Below the pieces are notes generated by a model. It did no database searches. It was not told the DNA's origin and saw only the letters and a program-made list of their open reading frames with translations. A stretch of 64,000 nt of DNA from JAADFF01 sp013153035 (GTDB taxonomy: Bacteria > Coprothermobacterota > Coprothermobacteria > Coprothermobacterales > JAADFF01): the NCBI GenBank assembly GCA_026184435.1, contig CP046447.1, one strand, 5' to 3'. Positions 25,889 through 34,836 of this stretch are shown here, in pieces; within the stretch, counting starts at the first letter, position 1, and every line of letters starts with the position of its first letter. The position numbers were made by a program, and so were the translations under genes.

Positions 25889-26359
25889 GTGTTTGTATCT
25901 ATTATCATGGGGAGTACATCAGATTTTGATGTTGTGCGTCCAGCAGTTTTGCTTTTAAAGGAATTTGGTGTTGAGGTGGATGTAAAAGTGCTTTCTGCCC
26001 ACAGAACACCCAAAGAGCTTGTGGACTATGTAGAATCTGTGTCTGACAAGGTAGATGTATTCATCACCGCTGCTGGCCTTGCCGCTGCACTACCCGGTGT
26101 TGTTGCTGCCCATACACTAAAACCTGTCATTGGTTTGCCTGTAAAGGCAGGGGCTTTACAGGGTGTAGATGCCCTTTTGTCTATTGTCCAGATGCCACCA
26201 GGGGTACCAGTGGCCACTGTTGGTATTGGTAGGGCCAAGAATGCTGCACTTCTTGCCATAGAGATTATGGCACTGAAGTATCCGGAGATTGAAGAGAAAC
26301 TAAGAGAGTATAGACAAAATCAGAGAGAAAAAGTACTTAATGCGGAGGTGAACCTGTGA
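25889..26359 (+). CDS. purE: N5-carboxyaminoimidazole ribonucleotide mutase-type PurE
   Basis: About 156 residues. IIMGSTSDFDVV, LSAHRTPKEL (class I His) and LLSIVQMPPGVPVATVGIG fit class I PurE. The usual AGGAAHLPG reads AAGLAAALPG, so the second conserved His is Ala. No purK is in the operon, leaving open whether N5-CAIR or AIR plus CO2 is the substrate. Start taken as GTG 25889, six bases after the G6 tract; ATG 25883 abuts that tract. Confidence 0.9.
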   Translation: MFVSIIMGSTSDFDVVRPAVLLLKEFGVEVDVKVLSAHRTPKELVDYVESVSDKVDVFITAAGLAAALPGVVAAHTLKPVIGLPVKAGALQGVDALLSIVQMPPGVPVATVGIGRAKNAALLAIEIMALKYPEIEEKLREYRQNQREKVLNAEVNL

Positions 26360-27051
26360 TGGTATACGAGGGAAAGACAAAGATTGTAGAGATAAAAGAC
26401 GGATATGCGTATCTGCATTTTAAAGATGATATTACTGCTGGTGATGGCGAAAAGCACGATGTAATGTCTGGAAAGGGTTCTATGTGTGCCGAGATTACTG
26501 CAAGGCTAATGAGGGCTTTGAAAGACAGAGGTATAGATAACCAGTTTGTGGAGTTTACAGCCCCTAATGTTATTAAGGCTATACCCTTAAAGATGTATCC
26601 CCTTGAGGTTGTTGTCAGGTTTAAAAAGGCCGGCTCTTTTATCAGAAGATATGGCGGTGTGGAGGGAGAGGAATTTGCCGAGCCTCTTGTTGAGTTTTTT
26701 GTCAAAGACGATGAGAGACATGATCCTATGGTATGCAAAAAGCATTTACCTATTCTCGGTATTGCATCACTTGATGATGCAGAAGAGATGGAAAGGCAGG
26801 CCAAAGAGATAGCCCTTGCCCTTAGGGATATATTCAAAGAAATGGGATATGACCTGTGGGATATGAAGTTTGAGTTTGGTAAGGCAGAAGATGGAAAAAT
26901 ACTCTTGGGCGATGAAATTTCTCCAGATACTTTAAGACTTCGTCGTAGTGGTGAGATATTTGACAAGGATGTATACAGAAGAAATCTTGGCGATCCCATG
27001 GCCAAGTATAAGGAGGTGCTTGAGCAGTGCCGCAAACATATCACTTTATGA
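26359..27051 (+). CDS. purC: SAICAR synthetase
   Basis: 230 residues, the compact bacterial length. MVYEGKTKIV at the N-terminus, HFKDDITAGDGEKHD, KGSMCAEITARLM, RFKKAGSFIRRYG, FGKAEDGKILLGDEISPDTLRL. Condenses CAIR with aspartate using ATP. ATG 26359 overlaps the purE stop (TGATG), seven bases after GGAGGTGAA. Overlaps purS by 25 bases. Confidence 0.96.
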   Translation: MVYEGKTKIVEIKDGYAYLHFKDDITAGDGEKHDVMSGKGSMCAEITARLMRALKDRGIDNQFVEFTAPNVIKAIPLKMYPLEVVVRFKKAGSFIRRYGGVEGEEFAEPLVEFFVKDDERHDPMVCKKHLPILGIASLDDAEEMERQAKEIALALRDIFKEMGYDLWDMKFEFGKAEDGKILLGDEISPDTLRLRRSGEIFDKDVYRRNLGDPMAKYKEVLEQCRKHITL

Positions 27052-27278
27052 TAGATATTCAGTATAAAGGGAATGTTAGAGATCCCCGTGGTGAGACCAT
27101 AAGAAAGGTTCTTGTAGGGGAATATAACCTGCCTGTTACATCTCTTCGCATAGGTAAATCGGTCAATATTGAGGTTGAAGCAGATTCCCCAGAAGAGGCA
27201 GAGGCTATTGTAAGAAAGGCATGTGAAGAGCTGCTTGTTAATCCTGTTGTGGAACAGTATGAGGTGAGGATGATATGA
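27027..27278 (+). CDS. purS: FGAM synthetase small subunit PurS
   Basis: 83 residues, the PurS length. IQYKGNVRDPRGETIRKVL and LRIGKSVNIEVE with a C-terminal CEELLVNPVVEQYEV are typical. PurS bridges PurL and PurQ in the three-subunit FGAR amidotransferase. GTG 27027, eight bases after AAGGAGGTG, within the end of purC. Confidence 0.93.
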   Translation: MPQTYHFMIDIQYKGNVRDPRGETIRKVLVGEYNLPVTSLRIGKSVNIEVEADSPEEAEAIVRKACEELLVNPVVEQYEVRMI

Positions 27279-27931
27279 ATCCCAAGGCTGCCGTTGTTGT
27301 ATATCCCGGAACAAACTGTGATAGGGATACCTACTATGCCTTAGAGCTTGCCGGGTTTACCCCTGAATATGTAGACTGGCATGGTGATGTTAAGGGATAT
27401 GACCTTGTCGTGCTTCCAGGAGGTTTTTCATATGGTGATTATCTCAGGGCTGGTGCTGTTGCGGCAAGGGAGCCTGTTTCCAAGAGTGTTAGAGCATATG
27501 CGGAAAAAGGTGGATTAGTGCTTGGTATATGTAACGGCTTTCAGGTTCTTATGGAGATGGGACTTTTACCCGGTGGACTTCTTGAAAATACCAGTGGCAC
27601 TTTTATCTGCAAATGGGTAGATCTGGAGATAACAGATACAGATAATCCTTTCCTATCTCGCTTCAAGCAGGGTGAAAAAATTAAGCTTCCCATAGCCCAT
27701 GCCTTTGGGAGGTATGTGAAGGTAGGAGATCCCAAGGTGGCACTGAGATATGTAGAAGATGTCAATGGCTCAGATGAAAAGATAGCTGGCATACTGTCGG
27801 AGGATAAGAACATCTTTGGCCTTATGCCACATCCCGAGCGTGCCATGGAGAAGCTTCTGGGGTGGGACTATGGTAAAAATGTGTTCCTTTCTATTCTTGA
27901 CTGGATAAGGGGTGGTAATCGTGTCGTTTAA
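27275..27931 (+). CDS. purQ: FGAM synthetase glutaminase subunit PurQ
   Basis: 218 residues. Class I glutamine amidotransferase: YPGTNCDRDTYYAL, VVLPGGFSYGDYLRAGA, nucleophile Cys in LGICNGFQVL, His-Glu in MPHPERAM. Supplies ammonia to PurL. ATG overlaps the purS stop by four bases (ATGA). Confidence 0.96.
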   Translation: MNPKAAVVVYPGTNCDRDTYYALELAGFTPEYVDWHGDVKGYDLVVLPGGFSYGDYLRAGAVAAREPVSKSVRAYAEKGGLVLGICNGFQVLMEMGLLPGGLLENTSGTFICKWVDLEITDTDNPFLSRFKQGEKIKLPIAHAFGRYVKVGDPKVALRYVEDVNGSDEKIAGILSEDKNIFGLMPHPERAMEKLLGWDYGKNVFLSILDWIRGGNRVV

Positions 27932-29765
27932 ATACTACGATGAGTTGAAAAAGAGGCTTGGTAGGGAGCCGACCCCTGTAGAGATAGAGGCATTTATCGT
28001 TATGTGGAGTGAGCATTGTGGTTATAGTCATACGAAGAAATACATAAAGATGCTTCCCAAAGCTGAGAATGCCATTCAGGGGAATGCCGGTGTGTTACCC
28101 ATAGATGATAAGTGGGCGGTGGCATTTAAGATTGAAAGCCATAATCACCCCAGTGCTGTTGAACCATACAACGGTGCTGCCACCGGTGTTGGTGGCATTA
28201 TTAGGGATATTCTTGCCATGGGGGCAAGACCTCATGTCTCTCTTGATTCTCTACATATGGGAGATGTAACAGAGGGGATTATCCGGGGCATCTCCGACTA
28301 TGGCAACTCTATTGGTGTACCCACTGTTGGTGGTGAACTTCGTATATCTGAGTTTTATAAACACAATCCCCTCGTCAATGCCATGGCCGTTGGTATAGTT
28401 GAGAGGGACAAGGTTATACCATCTAAGGCCTCTTATCCGGGACAGGTTATCGTCTTGTTTGGCGGTGCTACCGGTAGAGATGGAATACACGGGGCATCAT
28501 TTGCATCTGAAGATTTAGAGGGTGAAAAGGCCACAAAGTTGTCTATCCAGGTTGGCGATCCTTTTATGGAAAAACAGCTCATAGAAGCTTTTCTCAAGAT
28601 GAAAGAAGAGGGGCTTATTGAGGGGGCCCAAGACCTTGGTGCCGGTGGTGTGCTATCTGCCACATCGGAACTGGCATCTGCTGGTGACTTGGGTGCCGTT
28701 GTCTATCTTGACAGGGTCCCCCTTAGAGAGCCTGACATGGAGCCTTGGGAGATTCTTATCAGCGAATCTCAGGAGCGTATGGCAGTGCTTACATCACCTG
28801 AAAAGGCAGAGCGGATAATGGAGATAGCCCGTTATTATCTTCTTGAGACAGCTGTATTGGGCGAGATTATACAGGAGCCAGTTTATAGGGCTATGTATAA
28901 AGACGAAGTGGTTATGGAAGTGCCTGTTTCTGTTATTACCAATCCCCCACTTGAAGATGTATATCCGTATACTCCCGGAGAGATACCAGAGTTTAAGCAT
29001 ATTCCATTTAAAGAAGTAGAACCTTCTAATGTTTACTTTCAATACGATTATATGGTAGGAACAGATACTGTACTTCCACCAGGATTTGGACCGGCTATTA
29101 TGAGAATTAAAGGTAGCGAATATGGTTATAGTGTTGTTACCCACAGCAGGGGAGATCTCGGTTATCAAGATGCATATTGGGGAACATACATTGCTACACT
29201 GGAGGCTGTCAGAAAAACGTTTGCTGTTGGTGGTGAGCCCTTGGGTATTACCGACTGCATCAACTACGGAGATCCCGATGAAGATCCAGAGGGCCTATCT
29301 GCTATGATGCATGGCTTAAAAGATGCATGCGAGTTTGCTGGTGTCCCTGTTGTGTCAGGAAATGCTTCTCTTTACAATACTACAGGTGGTAAACCTATTC
29401 CTCCCACAATGGTTATAGGGCTTGTTGGAAGGGTAAAACTTGCAGAGGTTGTAAAACCTCATGAGGGTGATGTCTATGCTATTGGATGGGATAGATTTTC
29501 GCCTGCGTATGAGCGTATTCTTTGGGACGTCATAAGAAAACTTCATAGTTGTGGATGTTTTATTATGGCACCGTCGCATATGAATAGTTTAGAAGGTTAT
29601 AAAAATTCTCTTGCTGAGTATGGATATGCTTTGAATGTTACCGATTTACCAGATGTTAATCCAGTTCATTCTACGGTGCTTGCTGTATGTGAAAATAATT
29701 ATTGCATAGACGAGATATCGAAAACTATACCGGTGCACCGAGTAGGGGCTGTTGTGAAGGTCTAA
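27921..29765 (+). CDS. purL: FGAM synthetase subunit II (small-type PurL)
   Basis: 614 residues, small-type PurL that works with PurS and PurQ rather than the 1,300-residue fused enzyme. Motifs: MWSEHCGYSHTKKYIK, FKIESHNHPSAVEPYNGAAT, GGIIRDILAMGARP, GGATGRDGIHGASFAS, QDLGAGGVLSATSE. Converts FGAR to FGAM. GTG 27921 lies six bases after AAGGGGTGG and inside the end of purQ. Last gene of the operon; only a weak possible stem is seen after it. Confidence 0.95.
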   Translation: MSFKYYDELKKRLGREPTPVEIEAFIVMWSEHCGYSHTKKYIKMLPKAENAIQGNAGVLPIDDKWAVAFKIESHNHPSAVEPYNGAATGVGGIIRDILAMGARPHVSLDSLHMGDVTEGIIRGISDYGNSIGVPTVGGELRISEFYKHNPLVNAMAVGIVERDKVIPSKASYPGQVIVLFGGATGRDGIHGASFASEDLEGEKATKLSIQVGDPFMEKQLIEAFLKMKEEGLIEGAQDLGAGGVLSATSELASAGDLGAVVYLDRVPLREPDMEPWEILISESQERMAVLTSPEKAERIMEIARYYLLETAVLGEIIQEPVYRAMYKDEVVMEVPVSVITNPPLEDVYPYTPGEIPEFKHIPFKEVEPSNVYFQYDYMVGTDTVLPPGFGPAIMRIKGSEYGYSVVTHSRGDLGYQDAYWGTYIATLEAVRKTFAVGGEPLGITDCINYGDPDEDPEGLSAMMHGLKDACEFAGVPVVSGNASLYNTTGGKPIPPTMVIGLVGRVKLAEVVKPHEGDVYAIGWDRFSPAYERILWDVIRKLHSCGCFIMAPSHMNSLEGYKNSLAEYGYALNVTDLPDVNPVHSTVLAVCENNYCIDEISKTIPVHRVGAVVKV

Positions 29766-29812
29766 ATATTAAGTGACACTTGAGTGAACTTTTATTGCAT
29801 ATATATGTATAG

Positions 29813-29842
29813 TTGTATACATCATACCATGGGTTCTACAAT
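29813..29842 (+). promoter_or_regulatory. candidate promoter of the rsmH-mur cluster
   Basis: TTGTAT (29813-29818), 18-bp spacer, TACAAT (29837-29842). The start site would fall near 29849, three bases before the rsmH ATG at 29852, giving a nearly leaderless message. An alternative -10 (TATAGT, 29808-29813) exists, so the assignment is tentative. Confidence 0.45.
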
Positions 29843-29851
29843 AGTTATAGG

Positions 29852-30736
29852 ATGGTGTATACAGAGCATGTTCCAGTACTTGCTAATGAGGTTGTAGAGT
29901 ATTTGATAAAAAGACCATCTGGTGTGTATATTGATGGCACTGCGGGAAGTGGTGGACATTCCCGTTATATCTTGCATAAACTTGCACCAGATGGTCTCTT
30001 AATTATGCTTGATGTTGATGAAGATGCCATTGCGTTTTTGAAACAACAGTTCTCCCATGAACCCAGAGCTGAGATTATTCATGCATCTTATGCAGAAATC
30101 CCCCATATTGTAAATGATATGAAATTATCATCTGTGGATGGTGTTTTACTTGATTTGGGTGTCTCTACTCATCAGGTTTATGAGGGAAGTCGTGGATTTT
30201 CATTCATGCGTGAAGGACCTCTTGATATGAGATTTTCCAAAGATATTTCTCCTATCTCCGCATATGATGTTGTTAATTCATATGATAGAGATAAGCTTGT
30301 CAATATATTTACAGCATATGGTGAAGAACCGTATGCAGATGAAATTGCAGATGCAATTATTCACTATCGCAAGGCTAAACCTATAGAGACAACATTAGAG
30401 CTTGCTGACATTGTGGCTGATATAGTTCCATATAAAGATAAGAAGCATCCAGCCACAAGGGTGTTCCAGGCTTTACGTATCTATGTTAATAATGAGTTTG
30501 ACAACATAGAAAAAGGTATAAGGGGAGCTATTAGTGTATTGAATAGTGGTGGCAGGCTTGGTGTTATCACCTATCATTCCCTTGAGGATAAGCTGGTGAA
30601 AAGAATATTTTCTGAACTGAAGCATCAAGGGTTGGGAAGAGTTGTAAAGAAGAATGGTATTAGACCAAAGTGGAGTGAAATTCAGAATAATAGAAAGGCG
30701 CGTAGCGCCATAATGCGAATATTCGAAAAGAGGTGA
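29852..30736 (+). CDS. rsmH: 16S rRNA (cytosine-1402-N4)-methyltransferase
   Basis: 294 residues. EHVPVLANEVVEYL at the N-terminus, SAM motif IDGTAGSGGHSRYIL, VDGVLLDLGVSTHQ, GFSFMREGPLDMRF, and C-terminal ITYHSLEDKLVKRIF with ARSAIMRI. Methylates C1402 in the ribosomal P site. First gene of the mur cluster, its usual place. ATG 29852 has no convincing ribosome site; a TACAAT box lies nine bases upstream. A TTG at 29813 in the same frame is less likely because homology begins at VYTEHVPV. Confidence 0.93.
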   Translation: MVYTEHVPVLANEVVEYLIKRPSGVYIDGTAGSGGHSRYILHKLAPDGLLIMLDVDEDAIAFLKQQFSHEPRAEIIHASYAEIPHIVNDMKLSSVDGVLLDLGVSTHQVYEGSRGFSFMREGPLDMRFSKDISPISAYDVVNSYDRDKLVNIFTAYGEEPYADEIADAIIHYRKAKPIETTLELADIVADIVPYKDKKHPATRVFQALRIYVNNEFDNIEKGIRGAISVLNSGGRLGVITYHSLEDKLVKRIFSELKHQGLGRVVKKNGIRPKWSEIQNNRKARSAIMRIFEKR

Positions 30737-30742
30737 GTTGGG

Positions 30743-31117
30743 TTGGCAGGGCCAGGGACGGCGAGGAAGTTTAATTATGAAGAATTGCAGGAAATAGAGC
30801 CACTAAGAAAAGGATCCTCGCTTATTATTGTAGAGGAGAAAGAAGAAATCTCTCATGTTGGTTATGAAGGGAGCCATATTAGGAGTTTGCTGGCGGTGAT
30901 GCGTTTATTGGTTATGGTTGTATTACTTGTAGTAGGTCTTGTTCTTATTGTGACTTTATCATCATATCTCATGGTATTCCATTCCGTTAAAGCAGAAGGT
31001 ATTGGTAGTGGTTCTGTTATAGGTGAAATATCGCGTATAAAACAGTACTCTGATGATATCAATATTTACGATATAGGTAACTCTTATTATCCTGTTGCTG
31101 TTAAGGTGGAGAGGTAG
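30743..31117 (+). CDS. small bitopic membrane protein in the ftsL position
   Basis: 124 residues: a charged cytoplasmic N-terminus (about 1-48), one strong hydrophobic segment (about 50-75), then roughly 45 extracytoplasmic residues. Size, topology and location between rsmH and murE are those of the divisome protein FtsL, which is poorly conserved in sequence, so this is mainly context. No long leucine-zipper coiled coil is obvious in the tail. TTG 30743 lies six bases after AGAGGTGA; its stop overlaps the murE GTG (TAGTG). Confidence 0.6.
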   Translation: MAGPGTARKFNYEELQEIEPLRKGSSLIIVEEKEEISHVGYEGSHIRSLLAVMRLLVMVVLLVVGLVLIVTLSSYLMVFHSVKAEGIGSGSVIGEISRIKQYSDDINIYDIGNSYYPVAVKVER

Positions 31118-32586
31118 TGGAAAGACAGTTAAAAACTCTAATTGAAGGAGCACCTGCATATAAAATTTGGGGTAAGCATGAAAATGGCATTCTAGGTGTT
31201 AGATTTGATTCTCGCCGTATAGAGCCTGGTTATATTTTTACTGCCGTGAAGGGTACCCATGTTGACGGGGTGCGCTTCTGGAAACAAGCCTTAGAAAGAG
31301 GGGCTGTTGGTGTTATTTCTTATATGGCACCACCAGATGACTTCCCTCTAGATACTCACTTTTGGATAGAAACTAAAGATCCTATTGTGTTTTCCGCATA
31401 TATTCTTAGTCGTATTAGAGATGTCTCTGATATTACTTTTATCGGAGTTACAGGCACAAATGGAAAGTCATCCACGACGTTTTGGTCACATTATATTGAT
31501 CCAGATGGTGGTTCTATAGGAACAACAGGATTGTGGGCTAAGGGTAAGGTTTTAAAAGAGTCGCTTGGTAATACTACACCATTTCCCGATGTCTTATGGG
31601 AAAGCATATGGACATTACAAGATAAAGGTGTTAAGCGTATTTATATAGAAGTATCTTCGCATGGTATTATGACAGGTCGTGTAGCCTATGTGCCTTTTCA
31701 GTGGACGCTATTTACCAATCTAGAACCAGAGCATCAAGATGCCCATCCCGTATTAGAAGGATACTTTAGAATAAAATATAGCTTTATGTTTACTGTTCCA
31801 GAAGAAAGACGCATTATTGGTTTGCAGAATCATTGGGGAAGAAGGCTGTTCAGGATGTCTGGAGAGGGTTCCATTACATATGGTATGGTTCCCGATGCCG
31901 ATTATACTGTTTGGAGATGGCGGAGACACAATGGGAAAATACATGTAGAGTGGCTGCTAAAAGATTTCGTTCTTAAGGCACAGATACCAGCTATGCCTTC
32001 GTTTTTTATATACAATTTGACCGGAGTTTTGGGACTTGCCCATCAGTTAGGATTTGGTATAGATGCTGGTGTTTTATCCTCTTTGCCTAAACCTTCTGGT
32101 AGGTTTGCAACGTACCAATGTGAGGGACGAACAGTTATTGTAGATTATGCTCACACACCAAGGGCTGTACAGGGATTAATAGAGGATGTGAAACATCTAT
32201 ATCCTGGTAGGAGAATTATGATAGTTGTCGGAGCTGTTGGTAGTGGTGACAGGGTAAAACGTTGGAAAATCGGAGCTATAGCCAGTAGAATGGCCGATGC
32301 CCTTTTTATATCTCCACATAACCCGAAGGGAGAAGATGAAGAAACTATATGTATGGATGTATATAGTGGGGTTTCAAGAGGGTATTCTCACAAGGTATTA
32401 TATGTAGGTGGAAGAAGATCTGCTGTAGCAGAAGCATGGAAGAGAAGTAAACCTGGCGATGTTCTTGTTCTGGCAGGGCGAGGAGATGAAAAAGCCTATA
32501 TTACTAAAGAGGGTGTTAACTTAGACTTTTCAGATCTTAATGTCTTAAAGGAGATGGGCATATCGTGTGGCGTTTTAGAACCATAG
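31117..32586 (+). CDS. murE: UDP-MurNAc-tripeptide ligase MurE
   Basis: 489 residues, three Mur-ligase domains. VRFDSRRIEPGYIF..VKG.HVDG (uridine domain), GVTGTNGKSSTT (ATP loop), EVSSHGIMTGRV, VDYAHTPRAVQGLIE, and VGAVGSGDR. Adds the third residue of the stem peptide. The motif that reads DNPR in meso-diaminopimelate enzymes is HNPK here (SPHNPKGEDEE), so the amino acid added is uncertain. GTG 31117 overlaps the preceding stop. Confidence 0.92.
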   Translation: MERQLKTLIEGAPAYKIWGKHENGILGVRFDSRRIEPGYIFTAVKGTHVDGVRFWKQALERGAVGVISYMAPPDDFPLDTHFWIETKDPIVFSAYILSRIRDVSDITFIGVTGTNGKSSTTFWSHYIDPDGGSIGTTGLWAKGKVLKESLGNTTPFPDVLWESIWTLQDKGVKRIYIEVSSHGIMTGRVAYVPFQWTLFTNLEPEHQDAHPVLEGYFRIKYSFMFTVPEERRIIGLQNHWGRRLFRMSGEGSITYGMVPDADYTVWRWRRHNGKIHVEWLLKDFVLKAQIPAMPSFFIYNLTGVLGLAHQLGFGIDAGVLSSLPKPSGRFATYQCEGRTVIVDYAHTPRAVQGLIEDVKHLYPGRRIMIVVGAVGSGDRVKRWKIGAIASRMADALFISPHNPKGEDEETICMDVYSGVSRGYSHKVLYVGGRRSAVAEAWKRSKPGDVLVLAGRGDEKAYITKEGVNLDFSDLNVLKEMGISCGVLEP

Positions 32587-33965
32587 GGCGTGTTGTAAGT
32601 ATAACTGGTGGTCACTTGGGTAATGTTTCACCTTATAGTGCATACAAGCGTATTAGATTCGATAGTCGTATGATTAAAGAAGGAGATCTATTTGTGGCTC
32701 TCAAAGGTGAGCATGCAGATGGTCACGAATATGTGAATGATGCCTTAAAGCGCGGTGCTGTTGCCGCTTTAGTTGGGGAGGAATATTTCTTTAAATACTA
32801 TCATACACAACCTCTAATTGGTGTTTCTAATACCTTAAAAGCCCTATGGGAAATTGCAAGTGCCCGTATGCAGATGGAAGTAGATAATGATACTATTGCT
32901 GTTATAGGTAGTGTAGGTAAAACAACTACAAAAGAGTTGATATCACATATACTATCTGGGATTTATACGCTTTATCGCACTCCCGGTAATTTCAATACCC
33001 TTATTTCCGTGCCATCTGAAATAATTAATATGCCCTTGGGTATTCCTATGTCGGTTTTTGAACTTGCACTGCATGAGGTAGGAGATGTAGATATTTTAGC
33101 TAGTATAGTAAAACCCAAGATTCTTGTTGTTACAGCTATTGCAGCTGAGCATCTAGAGTATCTTGGTAGCTTATCTACTGTCAAGAAGGAAAATCTTAAA
33201 GCTCTTAGACACGTCCGCACCAATGGATGGGTTATTATACCGGGTTCTTTATATAAGGATGTTAAGGATTATGCATACATTCATTCCGATCAAGTTATTA
33301 CCTTTGGTAGAAAAGGACATGTAGATATATCAGCTCGAGGTATTACCGTTGACTGGAGTGGTACAACTTTTACTATAAATGCATTTGGCGAAAGTAAAAA
33401 AATACATATCCCACTTCATGGCATTCACTATGTATTTGATGTTATGGCTGCTATAGCCGTTGGCTTTATATATGATATGACATTATCTTATATTGCCTCA
33501 AGACTTGAAGAATTTTCTCCTGTATGGGGCCGTATGCAGGTATACGATATAGGGGACAAGAAGATCGTCTTTGATGCTTATAATGCATCACCAGCCAGTA
33601 TGAAGTATTTTATTCAAACACTGGATAAGCTTGTCCAAGATAAAGAATCTCTGCTTGTATTTATTGGAGATATGAAGGAGCTTGGAAAGCACTCTCGTAA
33701 GTATCATGAGGAGCTTGCAGATCTTTTGGCTTCTTTATCTCCAGCTAAGATTGTGCTTGTTGGTAGCGAGGTCAAGGCCACATATGATAAACTGGTAGAC
33801 GGTGGTTTTCACTCTGTTGAGCTATACGATAATGTGGATAGTATCGTTGACGAGGTGAATGATTTGATGGATAGATACTCTGTTGTGGCTTTTAAAGGAT
33901 CGAGAAGTATTCATCTTGAAAAACTCTTAAAAGTAGTGGGGCTGGTGGAAGATGAACCCGCTTGA
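32565..33965 (+). CDS. murF: UDP-MurNAc-tripeptide-D-Ala-D-Ala ligase MurF
   Basis: 466 residues. Domains: IRFDSRMIKEGDLFVALKGE with HADGHEYVNDAL, ATP loop IGSVGKTTTKEL, TPGNFNTLISVP, NASPASMKYFI and the C-terminal VFIGDMKELGKHSRKYHEEL. Attaches D-Ala-D-Ala. GTG 32565 overlaps murE by 22 bases, and mraY begins inside its last codons. Confidence 0.94.
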   Translation: MWRFRTIGRVVSITGGHLGNVSPYSAYKRIRFDSRMIKEGDLFVALKGEHADGHEYVNDALKRGAVAALVGEEYFFKYYHTQPLIGVSNTLKALWEIASARMQMEVDNDTIAVIGSVGKTTTKELISHILSGIYTLYRTPGNFNTLISVPSEIINMPLGIPMSVFELALHEVGDVDILASIVKPKILVVTAIAAEHLEYLGSLSTVKKENLKALRHVRTNGWVIIPGSLYKDVKDYAYIHSDQVITFGRKGHVDISARGITVDWSGTTFTINAFGESKKIHIPLHGIHYVFDVMAAIAVGFIYDMTLSYIASRLEEFSPVWGRMQVYDIGDKKIVFDAYNASPASMKYFIQTLDKLVQDKESLLVFIGDMKELGKHSRKYHEELADLLASLSPAKIVLVGSEVKATYDKLVDGGFHSVELYDNVDSIVDEVNDLMDRYSVVAFKGSRSIHLEKLLKVVGLVEDEPA

Positions 33966-34836
33966 AATGAGTAAATGGCTTCTTCCGGGTTTGCTCGCAG
34001 GCTTAGGAGGATGTGGACTAATAGTAGAGCTTGCTAGTGAAAGGCGACTGTGGCAGAAAAACAGTCGCGATTTTTATGAAGAAACTAAGAGAAAAGTTCC
34101 CCCTCTGGGTGGTATACCTCTGCTTATTTTGATGATTGTATTGATGTTCTGGGCAAAAACATGGTATATGCTTCCTGCTGTATTAATAGGGCTTGTTGGT
34201 ACTATAGACGATATTATGAAACTTGGTATCAAAGGTGTCAATAGACCACTAAAAGCCCGAGAGAAAATTGTGCTTCAGGTCCTTATAGGTATACTTGGGG
34301 CATATTTATGGGGGCGATTTTCTTCTATATGGGAAATCGCATGGGTTGTTGTTGTGTTTATGGCAGTTGTCAATGCTACCAATATGACAGATGGTATTGA
34401 TAGCCTCCTTGCTATGACATCTATAGTGGCTGTCTTGTTTTCAATGTTACTTTTACCGGGATATGGTGCCGTGTTCTTTATGCTTATAGGTTTCTTGATA
34501 GGATTTTTATGGTTCAATGCCCATCCTGCAGATATATTTATGGGTGATACAGGTGCCTTTGCCATTGGTGGTATTCTTGCCACTATTTTTTTAAGAAGCA
34601 AAATGGAAATGTATCTGTTGCTTATTGGTATTGTTTTTGTTGTTGAAACATTATCAGTTATAATACAAGTACTCCATTTTAAGAGGACAGGTAACAGAAT
34701 TTTTCTTATGTCTCCTATTCATCATCATTTTCAGAAGCTAGGTTGGAGTGAACCACAAATAGTCTTTCGTTTTACATTTTTTCAAACTTTAGGTGGTATG
34801 ATTGCGACGGTGATAGCATATGTATTGGCAAAATAA
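33952..34836 (+). CDS. mraY: phospho-MurNAc-pentapeptide transferase MraY
   Basis: 294 residues, at the short end for MraY; about nine membrane segments. Conserved KVPPLGG, VGTIDDIMKL (Asp-Asp), NATNMTDGIDSL, WFNAHPADIFMGDTGAFAIGG and SPIHHHFQKLGWSEPQIVFRF (His loop) are all present. Makes lipid I by transferring phospho-MurNAc-pentapeptide to undecaprenyl phosphate. An 8-bp inverted repeat with a following T tract lies inside the gene at 34044-34075. Confidence 0.95.
   Translation: MNPLEMSKWLLPGLLAGLGGCGLIVELASERRLWQKNSRDFYEETKRKVPPLGGIPLLILMIVLMFWAKTWYMLPAVLIGLVGTIDDIMKLGIKGVNRPLKAREKIVLQVLIGILGAYLWGRFSSIWEIAWVVVVFMAVVNATNMTDGIDSLLAMTSIVAVLFSMLLLPGYGAVFFMLIGFLIGFLWFNAHPADIFMGDTGAFAIGGILATIFLRSKMEMYLLLIGIVFVVETLSVIIQVLHFKRTGNRIFLMSPIHHHFQKLGWSEPQIVFRFTFFQTLGGMIATVIAYVLAK
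34044..34075 (+). repeat. terminator-like inverted repeat inside mraY
   Basis: GCGACTGT (34044-34051), 9-nt loop, ACAGTCGC (34061-34068), then GATTTTT. It lies about 30 codons into mraY and encodes part of the first cytoplasmic loop. It has the form of an intrinsic terminator, but lies in the middle of an operon. Confidence 0.55.

Noticed and set aside
29766..29800. Terminator after purL
   Set aside because: Only short AAGT/ACTT complementarity with no stable stem.
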